The notes beneath the pieces were generated by a model that did no database searches, was not told the DNA's origin, and saw only the letters and a program-made list of their open reading frames with translations. Shown here one piece after another: positions 8,457 to 17,926 of a DNA stretch of 64,000 nucleotides (position 1 is the first letter of the stretch; each line of letters opens with the position of its first letter). The translations under genes were made by a program, and so were the position numbers. The DNA is from Streptomyces sp. ISL-100 (GTDB lineage: Bacteria > Actinomycetota > Actinomycetes > Streptomycetales > Streptomycetaceae), in the NCBI RefSeq assembly GCF_018614615.1, contig NZ_JAGGOK010000017.1, forward strand, positions 1 to 64,000, in the 5' to 3' direction.

Positions 8457-8987
8457 TTACGTGTGGCTGTAGCTTCCCGAGAACCATCGGCGTACCACTT
8501 CGGTGTGGAGGGGGAAGGCCAGCTCGGCGGGCTCTCGCAGGAGGTGCCAGCCGGTCGTTTCGGTGGTGGGGGCGGACGGCGGGAGGTCGGTGGCGGCGCG
8601 TTCGGGGAGCAGTCCGAAGAGAAGAAGGTGACCGGCCGGGGAGCTGAGCGCGTCGGCAAGGCGTACCTGGCCCGCCGCGGCTTCGATGCCCGTCTCCTCG
8701 CTCAGTTCGCGTACGACCGCGTGCCGCCAGTCCTCGCCGTGGTCGATGAACCCGCCGGGCAGCGCGCTCTCGCCGAGCCGCGGTTCGATGGCACGGGTGA
8801 TGACGACGAGTCCGCCGCCCTGTACGTCACGTACGGGCAGCAGGGCCACGGCGACGGGCAGCGGATTTCGATAGGCCGTTGCACCGCAGACGGGGCAGGT
8901 GCGGGGCCAGTCTCCGGCGGGCCGGTACGGCGCTCCACAGCTGGAGCAGTGGGAGTCCTTGACGGGCTTCTTCGAGGGTGCGGACAC
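8457..8987 (-). CDS. Nudix hydrolase with N-terminal zinc ribbon
   Basis: A 176-residue protein. Residues of about 10-32 form a zinc ribbon (CSSCG ... CPVCG). The Nudix box GGFIDHGEDWRHAVVRELSE followed by ETGI matches GX5EX7REUXEEXGU. Zinc-ribbon Nudix proteins are usually NADH-diphosphatase-like or hydrolyse other nucleoside diphosphate derivatives. The substrate here cannot be told. The GTG at 8987 is chosen because the zinc ribbon starts soon after. An upstream ATG at 9050 would overlap the start of the divergent gene. No good ribosome-binding site is visible. Confidence 0.85.
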   Translation of the reverse strand: MSAPSKKPVKDSHCSSCGAPYRPAGDWPRTCPVCGATAYRNPLPVAVALLPVRDVQGGGLVVITRAIEPRLGESALPGGFIDHGEDWRHAVVRELSEETGIEAAAGQVRLADALSSPAGHLLLFGLLPERAATDLPPSAPTTETTGWHLLREPAELAFPLHTEVVRRWFSGSYSHT

Positions 8988-9048
8988 GCGCGGACTGTAT
9001 CCGATGGCCCTTCCCCCACGGGCCGTTGACCTGATAGACGGAGGACCC

Positions 9049-9855
9049 ATGACACGACTTGCCTCCGCAGTGCGCGCCCTTGCCACCGCCGCCGTCACCC
9101 TGCTCGCCGTAACAGCCGCCTCGCCCACGGCGCAGGCGAAGCCAGAGCCGAAGGCCCCGAGGGAGTTCGTGTCCCTGCGGTCCGTCGACCCGACGATCAT
9201 TCAGGAGATGCGCTATACCACCGCGCACAATTTCGTGGGCGTACCCGTGGACGGCTATCGCCAGCCGCTCTGCATCCTCACCAGGCCTGCGGCGAACGCC
9301 CTGCATGAAGCTCAGACGAAGCTGCTGCGGCGCGGATATTCGCTCAAGGTGTACGACTGCTACCGGCCGCAGCGGGCCGTCGACCACTTCGTACGGTGGG
9401 CGAAGGATCTCGACGACGAGGCGATGAAGGCGGAGTTCTATCCCGATGTCGACAAGTCGCGGCTGTTCGCGGACGGTTACATCGCGGAGAAGTCCGGGCA
9501 CAGCAGGGGCAGCACCGTTGACCTGACGATCGTGAAGCTTCCCGCGAAGGCCACGAGACCGTACGTCCCCGGGGAACGGCTCGTACCCTGCTACGCGCCC
9601 AAGGATGAGCGGTTCCCTGACAATTCAGTCGACATGGGGACCGGTTATGACTGCTTCGACACGCTGTCCCACACGGAAGACCCGCGCATCCAGGGCGCCC
9701 AGCGCGCCAACAGGCAGCTGCTGAAGGGGCTGCTCAGTGAGCTCGGTTTCGTGAATCTCGCCGAGGAGTGGTGGCACTTCACGTACAAGCCGGAGCCCTT
9801 CCCGAACACCTACTTCGACTTCCCCGTCGCCCGCCGGTCGGTCGCCGGGCACTGA
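9049..9855 (+). CDS. D-alanyl-D-alanine dipeptidase (VanX-like, peptidase M15D), secreted
   Basis: A 268-residue exported zinc peptidase. The N-terminus is a Sec signal (TRLASAVRALATAAVTLLA, then an Ala-rich cleavage region near TAQA). The M15 zinc ligands are present in SGHSRGSTVDLTI (SxHxxGxxxD) and EEWWHFTY (ExxWH), with the family motif YDCYRPQ. The family cleaves D-Ala-D-Ala dipeptides. Exported actinobacterial versions probably work in cell-wall turnover rather than vancomycin resistance. There are no vanH/vanA neighbours. The ATG has GGAGG 5 bp upstream. It is divergent from the Nudix gene, with about 60 bp between starts. Confidence 0.88.
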   Translation: MTRLASAVRALATAAVTLLAVTAASPTAQAKPEPKAPREFVSLRSVDPTIIQEMRYTTAHNFVGVPVDGYRQPLCILTRPAANALHEAQTKLLRRGYSLKVYDCYRPQRAVDHFVRWAKDLDDEAMKAEFYPDVDKSRLFADGYIAEKSGHSRGSTVDLTIVKLPAKATRPYVPGERLVPCYAPKDERFPDNSVDMGTGYDCFDTLSHTEDPRIQGAQRANRQLLKGLLSELGFVNLAEEWWHFTYKPEPFPNTYFDFPVARRSVAGH

Positions 9856-9898
9856 CGCGGCCGTATCCGGTTCTCCGCCGAGCCATTACCGTGCGCGT

Positions 9899-10249
9899 AT
9901 GGAGCAGCGGACTTTCGATTCGTACGAAGAATTCTGGCCCTACTACGTCGCCATGCACTCCAGGGCCGCGACCCGGTGGGTGCATCTCACGGGAACTCTC
10001 ACCGGCCTCGCGGTCAGCGTGTACGGCCTGGCGCGCGGCCGGAAGCGGTACGCCGCCGCGCTGCCGCTCATCGGGTACGGCGCCGCCTGGCCGGCGCATT
10101 TCCTGATCGAGAAGAACAACCCGGCCACCTTCGGGCACCCTGCCTGGTCGCTGCGCGGCGACGTACAGATGATCCGGATGATGCTCGCCGGCCGCGACCG
10201 GGAACTCGCGGAGACCGCCGCGAAGTGGCTCGCGGAGAACAACGGCTGA
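9899..10249 (+). CDS. DUF962/Mpo1-like membrane protein
   Basis: A 116-residue small membrane protein of the DUF962 (Mpo1-like) family. Conserved histidines are visible in MHSRAATRWVHLTG and AHFLIEKNNPATFGHP, the pattern that binds iron in yeast Mpo1, a 2-hydroxy-fatty-acid dioxygenase. Two hydrophobic stretches (about residues 29-45 and 50-68) look membrane-embedded. The role in bacteria is not established. The gene starts 43 bp after the VanX-like gene and may be co-transcribed with it. Confidence 0.82.
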   Translation: MEQRTFDSYEEFWPYYVAMHSRAATRWVHLTGTLTGLAVSVYGLARGRKRYAAALPLIGYGAAWPAHFLIEKNNPATFGHPAWSLRGDVQMIRMMLAGRDRELAETAAKWLAENNG

Positions 10250-10447
10250 CCCCGGTTCCTACCGTGGTGCTCCGGCCAGCGGTTGCTGTCCCCGGCCTTG
10301 ACGCTCCATCACCACCGGTGAACCATGCTCGTCACGTACGCCGGGTGGGGAACTGGGACACCCTGCCTCCGGCTCAGCAGCCATGGGAAACGCACTCTGC
10401 ACTTCAGAACCGGGGCTCCGGCCCCGGGCGAGGGCCTAGGAGCCGCC

Positions 10448-11173
10448 ATGAGCAACGGGGACATCTTTGTCGGTGAGGTCATCGGCACCGCGATCCTGAT
10501 TCTCTTCGGCGCCGGTGTGTGCGCCGCAGTCACGCTCAACCACTCGAAGGCGAAGGCCTCGGGGTGGATCGTCATCTCGTTCGGATGGGGCATGGCCGTG
10601 CTGGCCGGGGCGTACACCGCCGCCCCGCTGTCGGGCGGGCACCTCAATCCGGCGGTGACCGTGGGCATCGCCGTGGACACCGGCGAGTGGGGCAAGGTCT
10701 GGATCTACGTTCTCGGGCAGATGGTTGGTGCGATGCTCGGGGCGGTTCTCGCATATCTCGTCTATTACGCCCAGTTCACGGCCAACAGAGACAAGGAAAC
10801 GGCGCTGCCGACACTGGGGATCTTCTCCACCATTCCGGAAATCCGCAGCCCTGTCGCCAATCTCCTCACCGAGATCATCGCGACGGTCGGCCTGGTGCTG
10901 CCCGTCCTGGCGTTCGGGATGACCAAGGGACTCGGCGAGTCCGGCACCCAGGTGCTGATCGTGGCCCTCCTGGTCGTCGGCATCGGTCTCTCGCTCGGCG
11001 GCCCCACGGGGTACGCGATCAATCCGGCCCGCGACCTGGGGCCGCGCATCGTCCACGCCGCCCTGCCGATCCCGAACAAAGGGACGTCCGACTGGGGTTA
11101 CGCCTGGGTGCCGGTGGCGGGCCCGCTGATCGGCGGGGCCTTGTCGGGCCTGATCTACAACGCAGCCTTCTGA
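10448..11173 (+). CDS. glpF: Glycerol uptake facilitator (aquaglyceroporin, MIP family)
   Basis: A 241-residue six-helix inner-membrane channel for passive glycerol uptake. Both NPA half-helix motifs are present: GGHLNPAVT (about residue 65) and [12 protein letters not shown]. The Asp after the second NPA box is the mark of glycerol-type channels. The ATG at 10448 is chosen for the AGGAG site 5-6 bp upstream. The 41 codons before it in frame are not membrane-like. glpK follows 19 bp downstream, so this is a glycerol uptake operon like gylCAB of S. coelicolor. However, neither the gylR-type regulator nor glpD is present here. The 198 bp upstream contain a TTGACG but no convincing -10. Confidence 0.93.
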   Translation: MSNGDIFVGEVIGTAILILFGAGVCAAVTLNHSKAKASGWIVISFGWGMAVLAGAYTAAPLSGGHLNPAVTVGIAVDTGEWGKVWIYVLGQMVGAMLGAVLAYLVYYAQFTANRDKETALPTLGIFSTIPEIRSPVANLLTEIIATVGLVLPVLAFGMTKGLGESGTQVLIVALLVVGIGLSLGGPTGYAINPARDLGPRIVHAALPIPNKGTSDWGYAWVPVAGPLIGGALSGLIYNAAF

Positions 11174-11192
11174 ACGCAGACGAGGGGACGTC

Positions 11193-12716
11193 ATGACGGA
11201 ACAAGCCGAGAAGTACGTAGCCGCCATCGACCAGGGCACCACCTCCAGCCGCTGCATCATCTTCGATCACTCCGGATCGATCGTCGCCGTCGACCAGCGT
11301 GAGCACCGCCAGATCTTCCCCAAGCCGGGGTGGGTCGAGCACGACGCGACAGAAATCTGGTCAAAGGTGCAGGCGGTGGTCGCGGGCGCGCTCGCCAAGG
11401 CCGGTCTGCGCGCCGGGCAGCTCAGCGCTCTGGGCATCACCAACCAGCGCGAGACGACGGTGCTGTGGGACCGGGCGACGGGCAAGCCGGTGCACAACGC
11501 GATCGTCTGGCAGGACACGCGTACCGCCGCCCTGTGCAACGAGCTGGGCGGCGCGGACGGCCAGGACCGGTTCAGGGAAGCGACCGGTCTGCCGCTCGCC
11601 AGTTACTTCTCCGGTCCGAAGGTGGCCTGGCTGCTCGACAACGTTCCCGGGCTGCGCACGCGCGCGGAGCGGGGCGAGATCGCTTTCGGGACCATCGACT
11701 CGTGGCTGATCTGGAACCTCACCGGCGGCACGGAGGGCGGCGTACACGTCACGGATGTGACGAACGCGGGGCGGACCATGCTGATGGACCTGCGAACGCT
11801 CCAGTGGGATCCGGCGATCCTGTCCGCTATGAGTGTCCCCGAGGCCGTACTGCCGGAGATCAGGTCGTCGGCCGAGGTGTACGGGACGGCCGTCGGGCAG
11901 CTCTCCGGTGTGCCGGTGGCCTCCGCGCTGGGTGACCAGCAGGCCGCTGTGTTCGGGCAGGCCTGTTACGACGTGGGCACCGCGAAGAACACGTACGGGA
12001 CGGGCAGTTTCCTGCTGCTCAACACCGGTAGCCGGCCGGTTCCTTCGAAGAACGGGCTGCTGACCACCATGGGCTACAAGATCGGCGGCGAGGCGCCGGT
12101 CTACTGCCTGGAGGGGTCGATCGCGATCACCGGGGCGCTGGTCCAGTGGTTCAGGGACCAGCTGGGGATCATCCGTTCCGCGGACGAGATCGAGACGCTC
12201 GCGGGAAGCGTCGACGACAACGGCGGGGCGTACATCGTGCCCGCGTTCTCCGGGTTGTACGCGCCTTACTGGCGCGCCGACGCCCGCGGTGTGATCACGG
12301 GACTCACCAGGTACGTCACCAAGGCGCATCTGGCGCGAGCGGTCCTGGAGGCGACCAGCTGGCAGACCAGGGAAGTCGTCGACGCGATGTTCCAGGACTC
12401 GGGCGTGGCCATCACCACGCTCAAGGTGGACGGTGGCATGACCAAGAACAACCTGCTGATGCAGCACCAGGCCGACGTGCTGGGGGTTCCGGTCATGCGA
12501 CCGAGGATCTCGGAGACGACCTGTCTGGGCGCGGCGTACGCCGCCGGGCTGGCGACCGGCGTGTGGTCGGACCTGGACGAGCTGAAGTCGCACTGGCAGC
12601 GGGACGTCGAATGGACGCCCCGGATGGCGGAGCGGGAGCGCGACCGGGAGTACCACAACTGGCGCAAGGCCGTGGAGCGGAGCTTCGGCTGGGAGGAAGA
12701 GGGCGGCAAGGGCTGA
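11193..12716 (+). CDS. glpK: Glycerol kinase
   Basis: A 507-residue FGGY-family kinase that phosphorylates glycerol to sn-glycerol-3-phosphate and so traps glycerol entering through GlpF. The phosphate-binding loop is [15 protein letters not shown] near the N-terminus. FGGY signatures [14 protein letters not shown] and [12 protein letters not shown] are intact. Length is typical. The ATG is preceded by GAGGGGAC. It is the second gene of the glpF-glpK unit and is followed by a strong hairpin. The next genes are convergent. Confidence 0.95.
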   Translation: MTEQAEKYVAAIDQGTTSSRCIIFDHSGSIVAVDQREHRQIFPKPGWVEHDATEIWSKVQAVVAGALAKAGLRAGQLSALGITNQRETTVLWDRATGKPVHNAIVWQDTRTAALCNELGGADGQDRFREATGLPLASYFSGPKVAWLLDNVPGLRTRAERGEIAFGTIDSWLIWNLTGGTEGGVHVTDVTNAGRTMLMDLRTLQWDPAILSAMSVPEAVLPEIRSSAEVYGTAVGQLSGVPVASALGDQQAAVFGQACYDVGTAKNTYGTGSFLLLNTGSRPVPSKNGLLTTMGYKIGGEAPVYCLEGSIAITGALVQWFRDQLGIIRSADEIETLAGSVDDNGGAYIVPAFSGLYAPYWRADARGVITGLTRYVTKAHLARAVLEATSWQTREVVDAMFQDSGVAITTLKVDGGMTKNNLLMQHQADVLGVPVMRPRISETTCLGAAYAAGLATGVWSDLDELKSHWQRDVEWTPRMAERERDREYHNWRKAVERSFGWEEEGGKG

Positions 12717-12741
12717 GCGAGCCGCGCCGGACCCTACGACC

Positions 12742-12777
12742 GCGGCCCGTACCCCTGTCGGTGGGGGTACGGGCCGC
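12742..12777. terminator. Hairpin terminator between glpK and cvnD
   Basis: GCGGCCCGTACCCC (12742-12755) pairs perfectly with GGGGTACGGGCCGC (12764-12777), 14 bp around an 8-nt loop. It lies between convergent genes and can serve both. Confidence 0.75.
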
Positions 12778-12804
12778 TCGGCTCGCGTCGTACGGGCCGA
12801 AAGG

Positions 12805-13410
12805 TCAGGTGGCCGCCGTCTGGCGCCGGTCCGCCGAGCGGGCCAGTGCGTGCTCGACGACCGCTATGAGCACTCCCTTGACGGTCTCGCGGTCCCGCGC
12901 GTCGCACAGCAACAGCGGAACGCCCTCGTCGAGGTCGAGTGCCGCGCGCACCGTCTCCGGTGGATAACGGTCGGCTCCTTCGAAGCAGTTGACGGCCACG
13001 GCGAAGGGGATGCCCCGGCGTTCGAAGTAGTCGATGCCGGCGAAGCAGTCCTCCAGGCGGCGGGTGTCGGCGAGCACGACCGCTCCGAGTGCCCCCTGTG
13101 CCAGCTCGTCCCACAGGAACCAGAACCGGTCCTGGCCGGGCGTACCGAAGAGGTAGAGCACCAGGTCCTCGCGGAGCGTGATCCGCCCGAAGTCCATGGC
13201 CACGGTGGTGGTGTTCTTGCTCTCGACGCCGTCGGTGTCGTCGACGGGGCGGCCCGCCTCGGTGAGGACCTCCTCGGTGCGCAGCGGTCTGATCTCGCTG
13301 ACCGCGCCCACCAGGGTGGTCTTGCCCACCCCGAAGCCACCCGCGACGAGGATTTTGAGCGTCACCGGTTCGATCGGTCGCTTCTTGCGGCTAGAGCGCC
13401 CGAAGACCAT
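12805..13410 (-). CDS. cvnD: Conservon small GTPase (CvnD-like)
   Basis: A 201-residue Ras/MglA-like GTP-binding protein, last of four coupled genes. The P-loop GGFGVGKTTLVGAV is near residue 24, followed by the G3 motif LFGTPGQDRF (residues around 86). VAVNCFEGAD stands in for the usual NKxD. In conservons, CvnD is thought to interact with the CvnA sensor in a membrane-bound complex resembling eukaryotic G-protein signalling. Its start overlaps the end of cvnC by 20 bp, indicating translational coupling. It is convergent with glpK. Confidence 0.88.
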   Translation of the reverse strand: MVFGRSSRKKRPIEPVTLKILVAGGFGVGKTTLVGAVSEIRPLRTEEVLTEAGRPVDDTDGVESKNTTTVAMDFGRITLREDLVLYLFGTPGQDRFWFLWDELAQGALGAVVLADTRRLEDCFAGIDYFERRGIPFAVAVNCFEGADRYPPETVRAALDLDEGVPLLLCDARDRETVKGVLIAVVEHALARSADRRQTAAT

Positions 13411-13789
13411 TGATTACCTCGCGAAGGATGCTCTCGTCCGGCAGCTCGGCCGGAGGTACGGGTCGGGTCACGTGTACCAGCTCGTCCTCGACGAGGTCGC
13501 CGACGAGCACTCTGACCACCCCTACGGGGAGATCGAGGCCCGCCGCGAGCTCGGCGATCGACTGCGGCGTCTCACTGCAGAGTTCGACGATCTCGACGTG
13601 CTCGGGAGCGAGCGTCTGGTCGCGCCCGGGATCGTCTGCGGCGGGTTCGGGGACGACCAGCGCGATCAGGTCGAGCCGGTGCCGGCTCGCGCTGCTCGTA
13701 CGGCCACGCGTCATCGCGTACGGGCGTACTACGGGGCCCGCGTCGTCGTCGAACCAGTGCGGCGAGCCCTGCTGACCTGCTTCGCTCAT
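13391..13789 (-). CDS. cvnC: Conservon DUF742 protein (CvnC-like)
   Basis: A 132-residue DUF742 protein with a winged-helix-like C-terminal half (LCSETPQSIAELAAGLDLPV, then VRVLVGDLVEDELV). It is the third member of the conservon. The family always sits between the roadblock protein and the GTPase. The motif RPYAMTRGRT near the N-terminus is typical. Its biochemical role is not known. It starts 10 bp after the cvnB stop and overlaps cvnD. Confidence 0.88.
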   Translation of the reverse strand: MSEAGQQGSPHWFDDDAGPVVRPYAMTRGRTSSASRHRLDLIALVVPEPAADDPGRDQTLAPEHVEIVELCSETPQSIAELAAGLDLPVGVVRVLVGDLVEDELVHVTRPVPPAELPDESILREVINGLRAL

Positions 13790-13799
13790 GTCAGCCCAC

Positions 13800-14240
13800 T
13801 CACCCTCCGGCGGGCAGACCGGAGCGTGGCGCGGTCGTCAGGTGGACGCCGACCCGCTTGACCATCAGCGTCATCTCGTACGCCACCTGTCCAACATCGG
13901 AGTCGGAGTCCGACAGCACGGCGAGGCAGCTGCCGTCGCCCGCCGCGGTGACGAACAGGAAGGCGTCGTCCAGCTCTACGACGGTCTGCCGGACGCTGCC
14001 CGCGTCGAAGTGGCGGCCGACGCCCTTGGCGAGGCTGTGGAAGCCCGATGCGACGGCGGCGAGGTGTTCGCCGTCCTCGCGCGTCAGGTCCTTGGACGTG
14101 CCGGTGGGAAGCCCGTCGCTGGAGAGCACCAGGGCCTTGCGGATGCTGCCGACCCGGTCGACGAGCTCGTCGAGGAGCCAGTTGAGCTCCCCGGAGCCGC
14201 GGCCCGTGGTGTCGTGTGCTGTGGCCTTCGGTGCGGTCAT
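13800..14240 (-). CDS. cvnB: Conservon roadblock/LC7 protein (CvnB-like)
   Basis: A 146-residue roadblock/LC7 domain protein (ELNWLLDELVDRVGSIRKAL ... VLSSDGLP). This fold commonly binds small GTPases or their regulators, which fits the CvnD GTPase two genes downstream. The start codon overlaps the cvnA stop as ATGA, so the kinase and this protein are translationally coupled. The conservon architecture is complete for the A-D part. The cytochrome P450 genes that extend some conservons are absent. Confidence 0.9.
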   Translation of the reverse strand: MTAPKATAHDTTGRGSGELNWLLDELVDRVGSIRKALVLSSDGLPTGTSKDLTREDGEHLAAVASGFHSLAKGVGRHFDAGSVRQTVVELDDAFLFVTAAGDGSCLAVLSDSDSDVGQVAYEMTLMVKRVGVHLTTAPRSGLPAGG

Positions 14241-16960
14241 CGACCGTCCCTCTCTGATCTGGTTCCTGGTGCTGTTCCGCCGGGGCCTGGCTCGTCCTCG
14301 GCTTTCTGCCGGCGGCCGCGTTGCCAGCCGCGTTGGAGCGAAGCCATCCGGCTGCGTACTTCCGCCGCCTCGCGTTCCGCCTCCTGCTCGGTTGCCGGTG
14401 CGTCGTTCGCCGGTTCGGTACGGGCGGTTGCGGCCTCGCGCAATTGCGGCGCGAGATTGGCCTGGCGGACGCGGCGGGGCAGTCCGCCCAGCGAGAGGCC
14501 GGAAGCCTCGTCCGCCGGTGCGGGTTCCCGTGCGGGTGGTGTGTGGGGTGCGGAGCGTGCCGCTTCGGAGCGTGCTGCGCGTTGTTCGGTGGGGGTGTGC
14601 CCGCGGCCGCTGACACGGCGGCCGTTGTCGGCTACCAAGGTCGGTGCAATGCGGCGGGGCAGCGGAAGAGGGGAAACGGGCGCACCGGGGCGCACGCTCT
14701 CGCCGTTCCCGGGAACGCGGTCGGACGCCTGCTGGTGTTGCTCACCGGCTGCTTCTCGGGCACGGTAGCGGGAGCGTTCCCGGGAACGTTCGCGGGTCTG
14801 GAACAGTCCGCCGCGCTCACTCTCCGTGTCGACGAGGTCGGCGCTGTCCGAGAAGCCGCCGAGCGAGGCCTCCTCCAAGCCCAGTGCGCCCAGTGGGGGT
14901 TCGAGTTCGACAGGCCCGTCCAGTACCGCCTGTGCGGCAAGTTCGGCGGGCAGGCGCGAGAGCGTCGTCAGGGACTTGCGGCGTCCGCTCTCCCCCGCCT
15001 GCCCGGTGCCTCCCGCGCCGGGGGAATGCTTGCGGTCGAGCCGGAAGCCGGTGCCGTTCGTTTCGGGTGCGTCCGTGAGCAGGGCGGCCGGAATGAAGAC
15101 GACCGCGGTGGTTCCGCCGTACGGCGACTGCTGGAGTGAGACGCGGACGTTCTGGCGCTGGGCCAGCCGGCTGACCACGAAAAGACCCAGCCGGTCGGTG
15201 TCCGACAGCTCGAATTCGGGTGTCTCCGCGAGCCGCAGGTTGGCGTCGAGGAGTGCTTCGGGCGTCATGCCGAGGCCACGGTCGTGGATTTCGAGGGTGA
15301 AGCCGTTGGCGACCCGCTCGCCGTGCACCTGAACAGCGGTGTGCGGAGGCGAGAACACCGTGGCGTTCTCCAGGAGTTCGGCGATCAGGTGGGTGACGTC
15401 GGCGACCGCCGGGCCGCCGACCCCGATGCGCGCCAGGCGGCGTACCTCGATGCGCTCGTAGTCCTCGACCTCCGCGACGGCTGCCCGTACGACGTCCATG
15501 AGCTGGACGGGCTTGCGCCACTGACGGGACGGGGCCGCCCCCGAGAGGATCACGAGGCCCTCCGCGTGGCGGCGCATACGGGTGGTGAGGTGGTCGAGAC
15601 GGAAGAGGTCCGCCAGTTCGTCGGTGTCCTCGGTACGGCGTTCCATGGTGTCGAGGAGCGTGAGCTGGCGGTGGAGCAGGACCTGATTGCGACGGGCCAG
15701 GTTGACGAAGACCTCGGACACGCCGCGGCGCATGTCGGCCTGTTTGACGGCGGATTCGACGGCGGCGCGCTGAAGGGTGTTCAGGGCCTGCCCCACCTGG
15801 CCGACCTCGTCCCTGTCGTACTCCAGCCGCGGAGCCTCGGTCTCCACGTCCACCTCCTCGCCGGCGGCGAGCCTGCGCATGACGCTGGGCAGCCGGACGC
15901 CGGAGATTTCGTGGGCTTCCTTGCGGAGCCGGGAGAGGTCGCGGATGAGGCTGCGGCCGATGCGTACGGAGAGGAACAGCGACACGATCAAGGCGAGGAA
16001 GCCCAGTACGCCGGCGGCGCCCGCCTTGATGAGGACGCCAAAGGCGACAGGCCCGACGCGGTCCTGGTAACGGTCGCCTGCCTCCGTGCCCTCGCGGGCG
16101 AGATGGTCGAGCACGCCGGTCGCGGCCTCGTTCCAGCTCTTGGCGGTGACGGCGCGCGGGCGCTGGGTGGCGCCCGCGGTGATGAGACGTTCCTCCGCGG
16201 TGCGCAGGGCCTGGGTGGCCGGGCTGTCCCAGTAGGCCGCGAAGGCGTCGCGCTCGGTGGCGGGGAGGATTTCGAGGTTGACATCGTACAGCAGCTCGCG
16301 GTTCGCGGCCAGCGCCGAGACCTCGCGCAGCTCGGGCGCGCTGAACTGGCCGGCGACGAGGCCGGACGCGATGAGCGCGTCCTCGCGGGAGAGTGTCTCG
16401 CGCGCGCGGGTGATGCCGACCAGGGCGCGCCCCTGCTTGTCCATCTCCACGTCTTCGAGGGCGTGGAGGGTCATGAGGAAGGAGTAGCAGGGGTCGACGA
16501 GCCGGTTGTACTGGTCGAGGGCCTGGCGTCGGGTGACGGCGCTGTTCTCGACGGACCGACGCAGGGGTTCGATGCCTTCGAACGCTTCGAGGAGTGAGGC
16601 CAGGCGCTTCGCCGCCGAGGGGCGCAGGTCGTCACGTACGCCGGTGTCCTGGGCGCGTGCCTTGATCTTCGCGACGGCGTCGTCGGTGTCCGCGCGCTCG
16701 CGACGGAGGGTGGCGAGGGCGTCGGAGGCGCGCGGGTCCGCGAGATAGATCAGCGTCTGCCGGCGCTCCTGCTGGATGTCCTTGACCGTGTCCTCGATGG
16801 GATAGCCCATCTGCTCGACGATGTAGGCGACGTCCAGCAGCTGGTTGGCCTCACGGCCGGTGAGCACGGTGGCGAATCCCCACAGCGAGGTGAGGGACAC
16901 GAGCGGCACCAGCAGCAACGCCACGATCTTCCTGCGGATGGACTTCCCGCGAAAGCGCAT
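14237..16960 (-). CDS. cvnA: Conservon sensor histidine-kinase-like protein (CvnA-like) with nitrate-sensing domain
   Basis: A 907-residue membrane protein. TM1 is at about residues 10-32 (KIVALLLVPLVSLTSLWGFA). An extracellular NIT-type sensor domain (about 35-310) is followed by TM2 (GVLGFLALIVSLFLSVRIG) and HAMP. Then come a dimerisation region (LARRNQVLLHRQLTLLD) and a HATPase domain (ELLENATVFSPPHT, HDRGLGMTPEAL). A long disordered Pro/Arg-rich tail ends the protein. CvnA proteins usually lack a normal phospho-accepting His box, and none is obvious here. The start at 16960 has GGGGGAGG upstream. The much longer upstream frame lacks coding signs. First gene of cvnABCD. Confidence 0.9.
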   Translation of the reverse strand: MRFRGKSIRRKIVALLLVPLVSLTSLWGFATVLTGREANQLLDVAYIVEQMGYPIEDTVKDIQQERRQTLIYLADPRASDALATLRRERADTDDAVAKIKARAQDTGVRDDLRPSAAKRLASLLEAFEGIEPLRRSVENSAVTRRQALDQYNRLVDPCYSFLMTLHALEDVEMDKQGRALVGITRARETLSREDALIASGLVAGQFSAPELREVSALAANRELLYDVNLEILPATERDAFAAYWDSPATQALRTAEERLITAGATQRPRAVTAKSWNEAATGVLDHLAREGTEAGDRYQDRVGPVAFGVLIKAGAAGVLGFLALIVSLFLSVRIGRSLIRDLSRLRKEAHEISGVRLPSVMRRLAAGEEVDVETEAPRLEYDRDEVGQVGQALNTLQRAAVESAVKQADMRRGVSEVFVNLARRNQVLLHRQLTLLDTMERRTEDTDELADLFRLDHLTTRMRRHAEGLVILSGAAPSRQWRKPVQLMDVVRAAVAEVEDYERIEVRRLARIGVGGPAVADVTHLIAELLENATVFSPPHTAVQVHGERVANGFTLEIHDRGLGMTPEALLDANLRLAETPEFELSDTDRLGLFVVSRLAQRQNVRVSLQQSPYGGTTAVVFIPAALLTDAPETNGTGFRLDRKHSPGAGGTGQAGESGRRKSLTTLSRLPAELAAQAVLDGPVELEPPLGALGLEEASLGGFSDSADLVDTESERGGLFQTRERSRERSRYRAREAAGEQHQQASDRVPGNGESVRPGAPVSPLPLPRRIAPTLVADNGRRVSGRGHTPTEQRAARSEAARSAPHTPPAREPAPADEASGLSLGGLPRRVRQANLAPQLREAATARTEPANDAPATEQEAEREAAEVRSRMASLQRGWQRGRRQKAEDEPGPGGTAPGTRSERDGR

Positions 16961-17384
16961 GGCCTCCCCCAGCTCGACCTCCGCCGGGCGGAGGTGGTGT
17001 TCCGTCAATAAACGGCGTGAGCCTACTACTGTCCCTCGCGCAACCCGAAGACACGTCCGGACGATTTTCAGCCGTACTGCGGTGCGTTGATCATGAGTTG
17101 TCATGGAATTCCGGGTGCTGGCGGGCGCCAATGTGGCAAAGGACACCCGTGCGTACGCCCGTTGCCCTTTCGGGGCAGATGGCTGGAATTCTTCGTTCCG
17201 CGGGAATCTTCGGGGCCGGCCATTCGTCCTGCTGTACGGGAGCGGATCGGATGAGGCCCTACGCGTCACATTCAGCCCGCGGGGAACGGCGTAAAGGGGC
17301 GCAAGGCGGGCACCCACTCGTGAAGCGGAGGTTCCGCGCCCGAGTTGAGGGGCACGCCAGGCGGCGGTGGGGAGTGAAGGTCTG
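16961..17384. other. Divergent intergenic region, 424 bp, nothing assigned
   Basis: This lies between the divergent cvnA and the small membrane-protein gene at 17385 and should hold both promoters. I see a TTGACG on the minus strand 40 bp from cvnA and a TAGGCT, but they are not at a credible spacing. I make no call. Open frames here look non-coding. Confidence 0.4.
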
Positions 17385-17870
17385 ATGGACACGGAAGAGC
17401 GCCGTACGGTGTCGTCCGCGGCGCCCGTAGCGTTCGAAATCGCCGAGGAGCCGCGGGAGTTCGAGGCCGGCGGAACTCAGCGGCAGTTGTGGGTCGAGGA
17501 GCCGGCGGTACGGCCACGGTTGCCCGATCCGGTCCGTACCGCAGCCGTCCGCGCCATCATCATCACGTCGCTGACGATGATTCAGGCGATGGTGGCCTAC
17601 CTGTGCACGCTCGCGGGATCCTGGCTGGCCTTCCCGATGGTGCTGAGCAGCGTGGGCAGCACCGTGGTCGCCACCTGGGGCGTGCTGGACGTATGGGTCA
17701 CCCGCCAGGTGTGGAACCAGCGCCACGGCGTGGTGTCCGTCCCGAGCAGTACGGCGCGCCAACTGCGCCGCGAGCGGCGGAAAGCGCGGCGGGCGGCCCG
17801 CAGGTCCGCCCGCATACGGCAACGGGAGGAACAGACCAGGCGCGGTACGGGCCGGCTCTCCCAGGCCTGA
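17385..17870 (+). CDS. Small hypothetical membrane protein
   Basis: A 161-residue protein I do not recognise. It has an acidic N-terminal half (about 1-50) and two adjacent hydrophobic segments (about 55-75, AIIITSLTMIQAMVAYLCTL, and 80-100). Its C-terminal tail is extremely basic (RRERRKARRAARRSARIRQR) and likely cytoplasmic. The ATG at 17385 is preceded by GGGGAGTGAAGG. It is convergent with the SMC-like gene, ending 56 bp from it, and divergent from cvnA. The basic tail could contact nucleic acid or membrane lipids. That is only a guess. Confidence 0.65.
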   Translation: MDTEERRTVSSAAPVAFEIAEEPREFEAGGTQRQLWVEEPAVRPRLPDPVRTAAVRAIIITSLTMIQAMVAYLCTLAGSWLAFPMVLSSVGSTVVATWGVLDVWVTRQVWNQRHGVVSVPSSTARQLRRERRKARRAARRSARIRQREEQTRRGTGRLSQA

Positions 17871-17926
17871 GCCTGAAGGCGTTGCGCCGCGGCCCGCTCG
17901 CCCCGCGCCCCCGCGCCGGCTCGCGG

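Noticed and set aside
9049..9855. Vancomycin resistance locus
   Set aside because: Only a VanX-like dipeptidase with a signal peptide is present. There is no vanH, vanA, vanR or vanS.
10298..10326. TTGACG-N17-AACCAT as promoter of glpF
   Set aside because: The -10 is too poor to support. Left uncalled.
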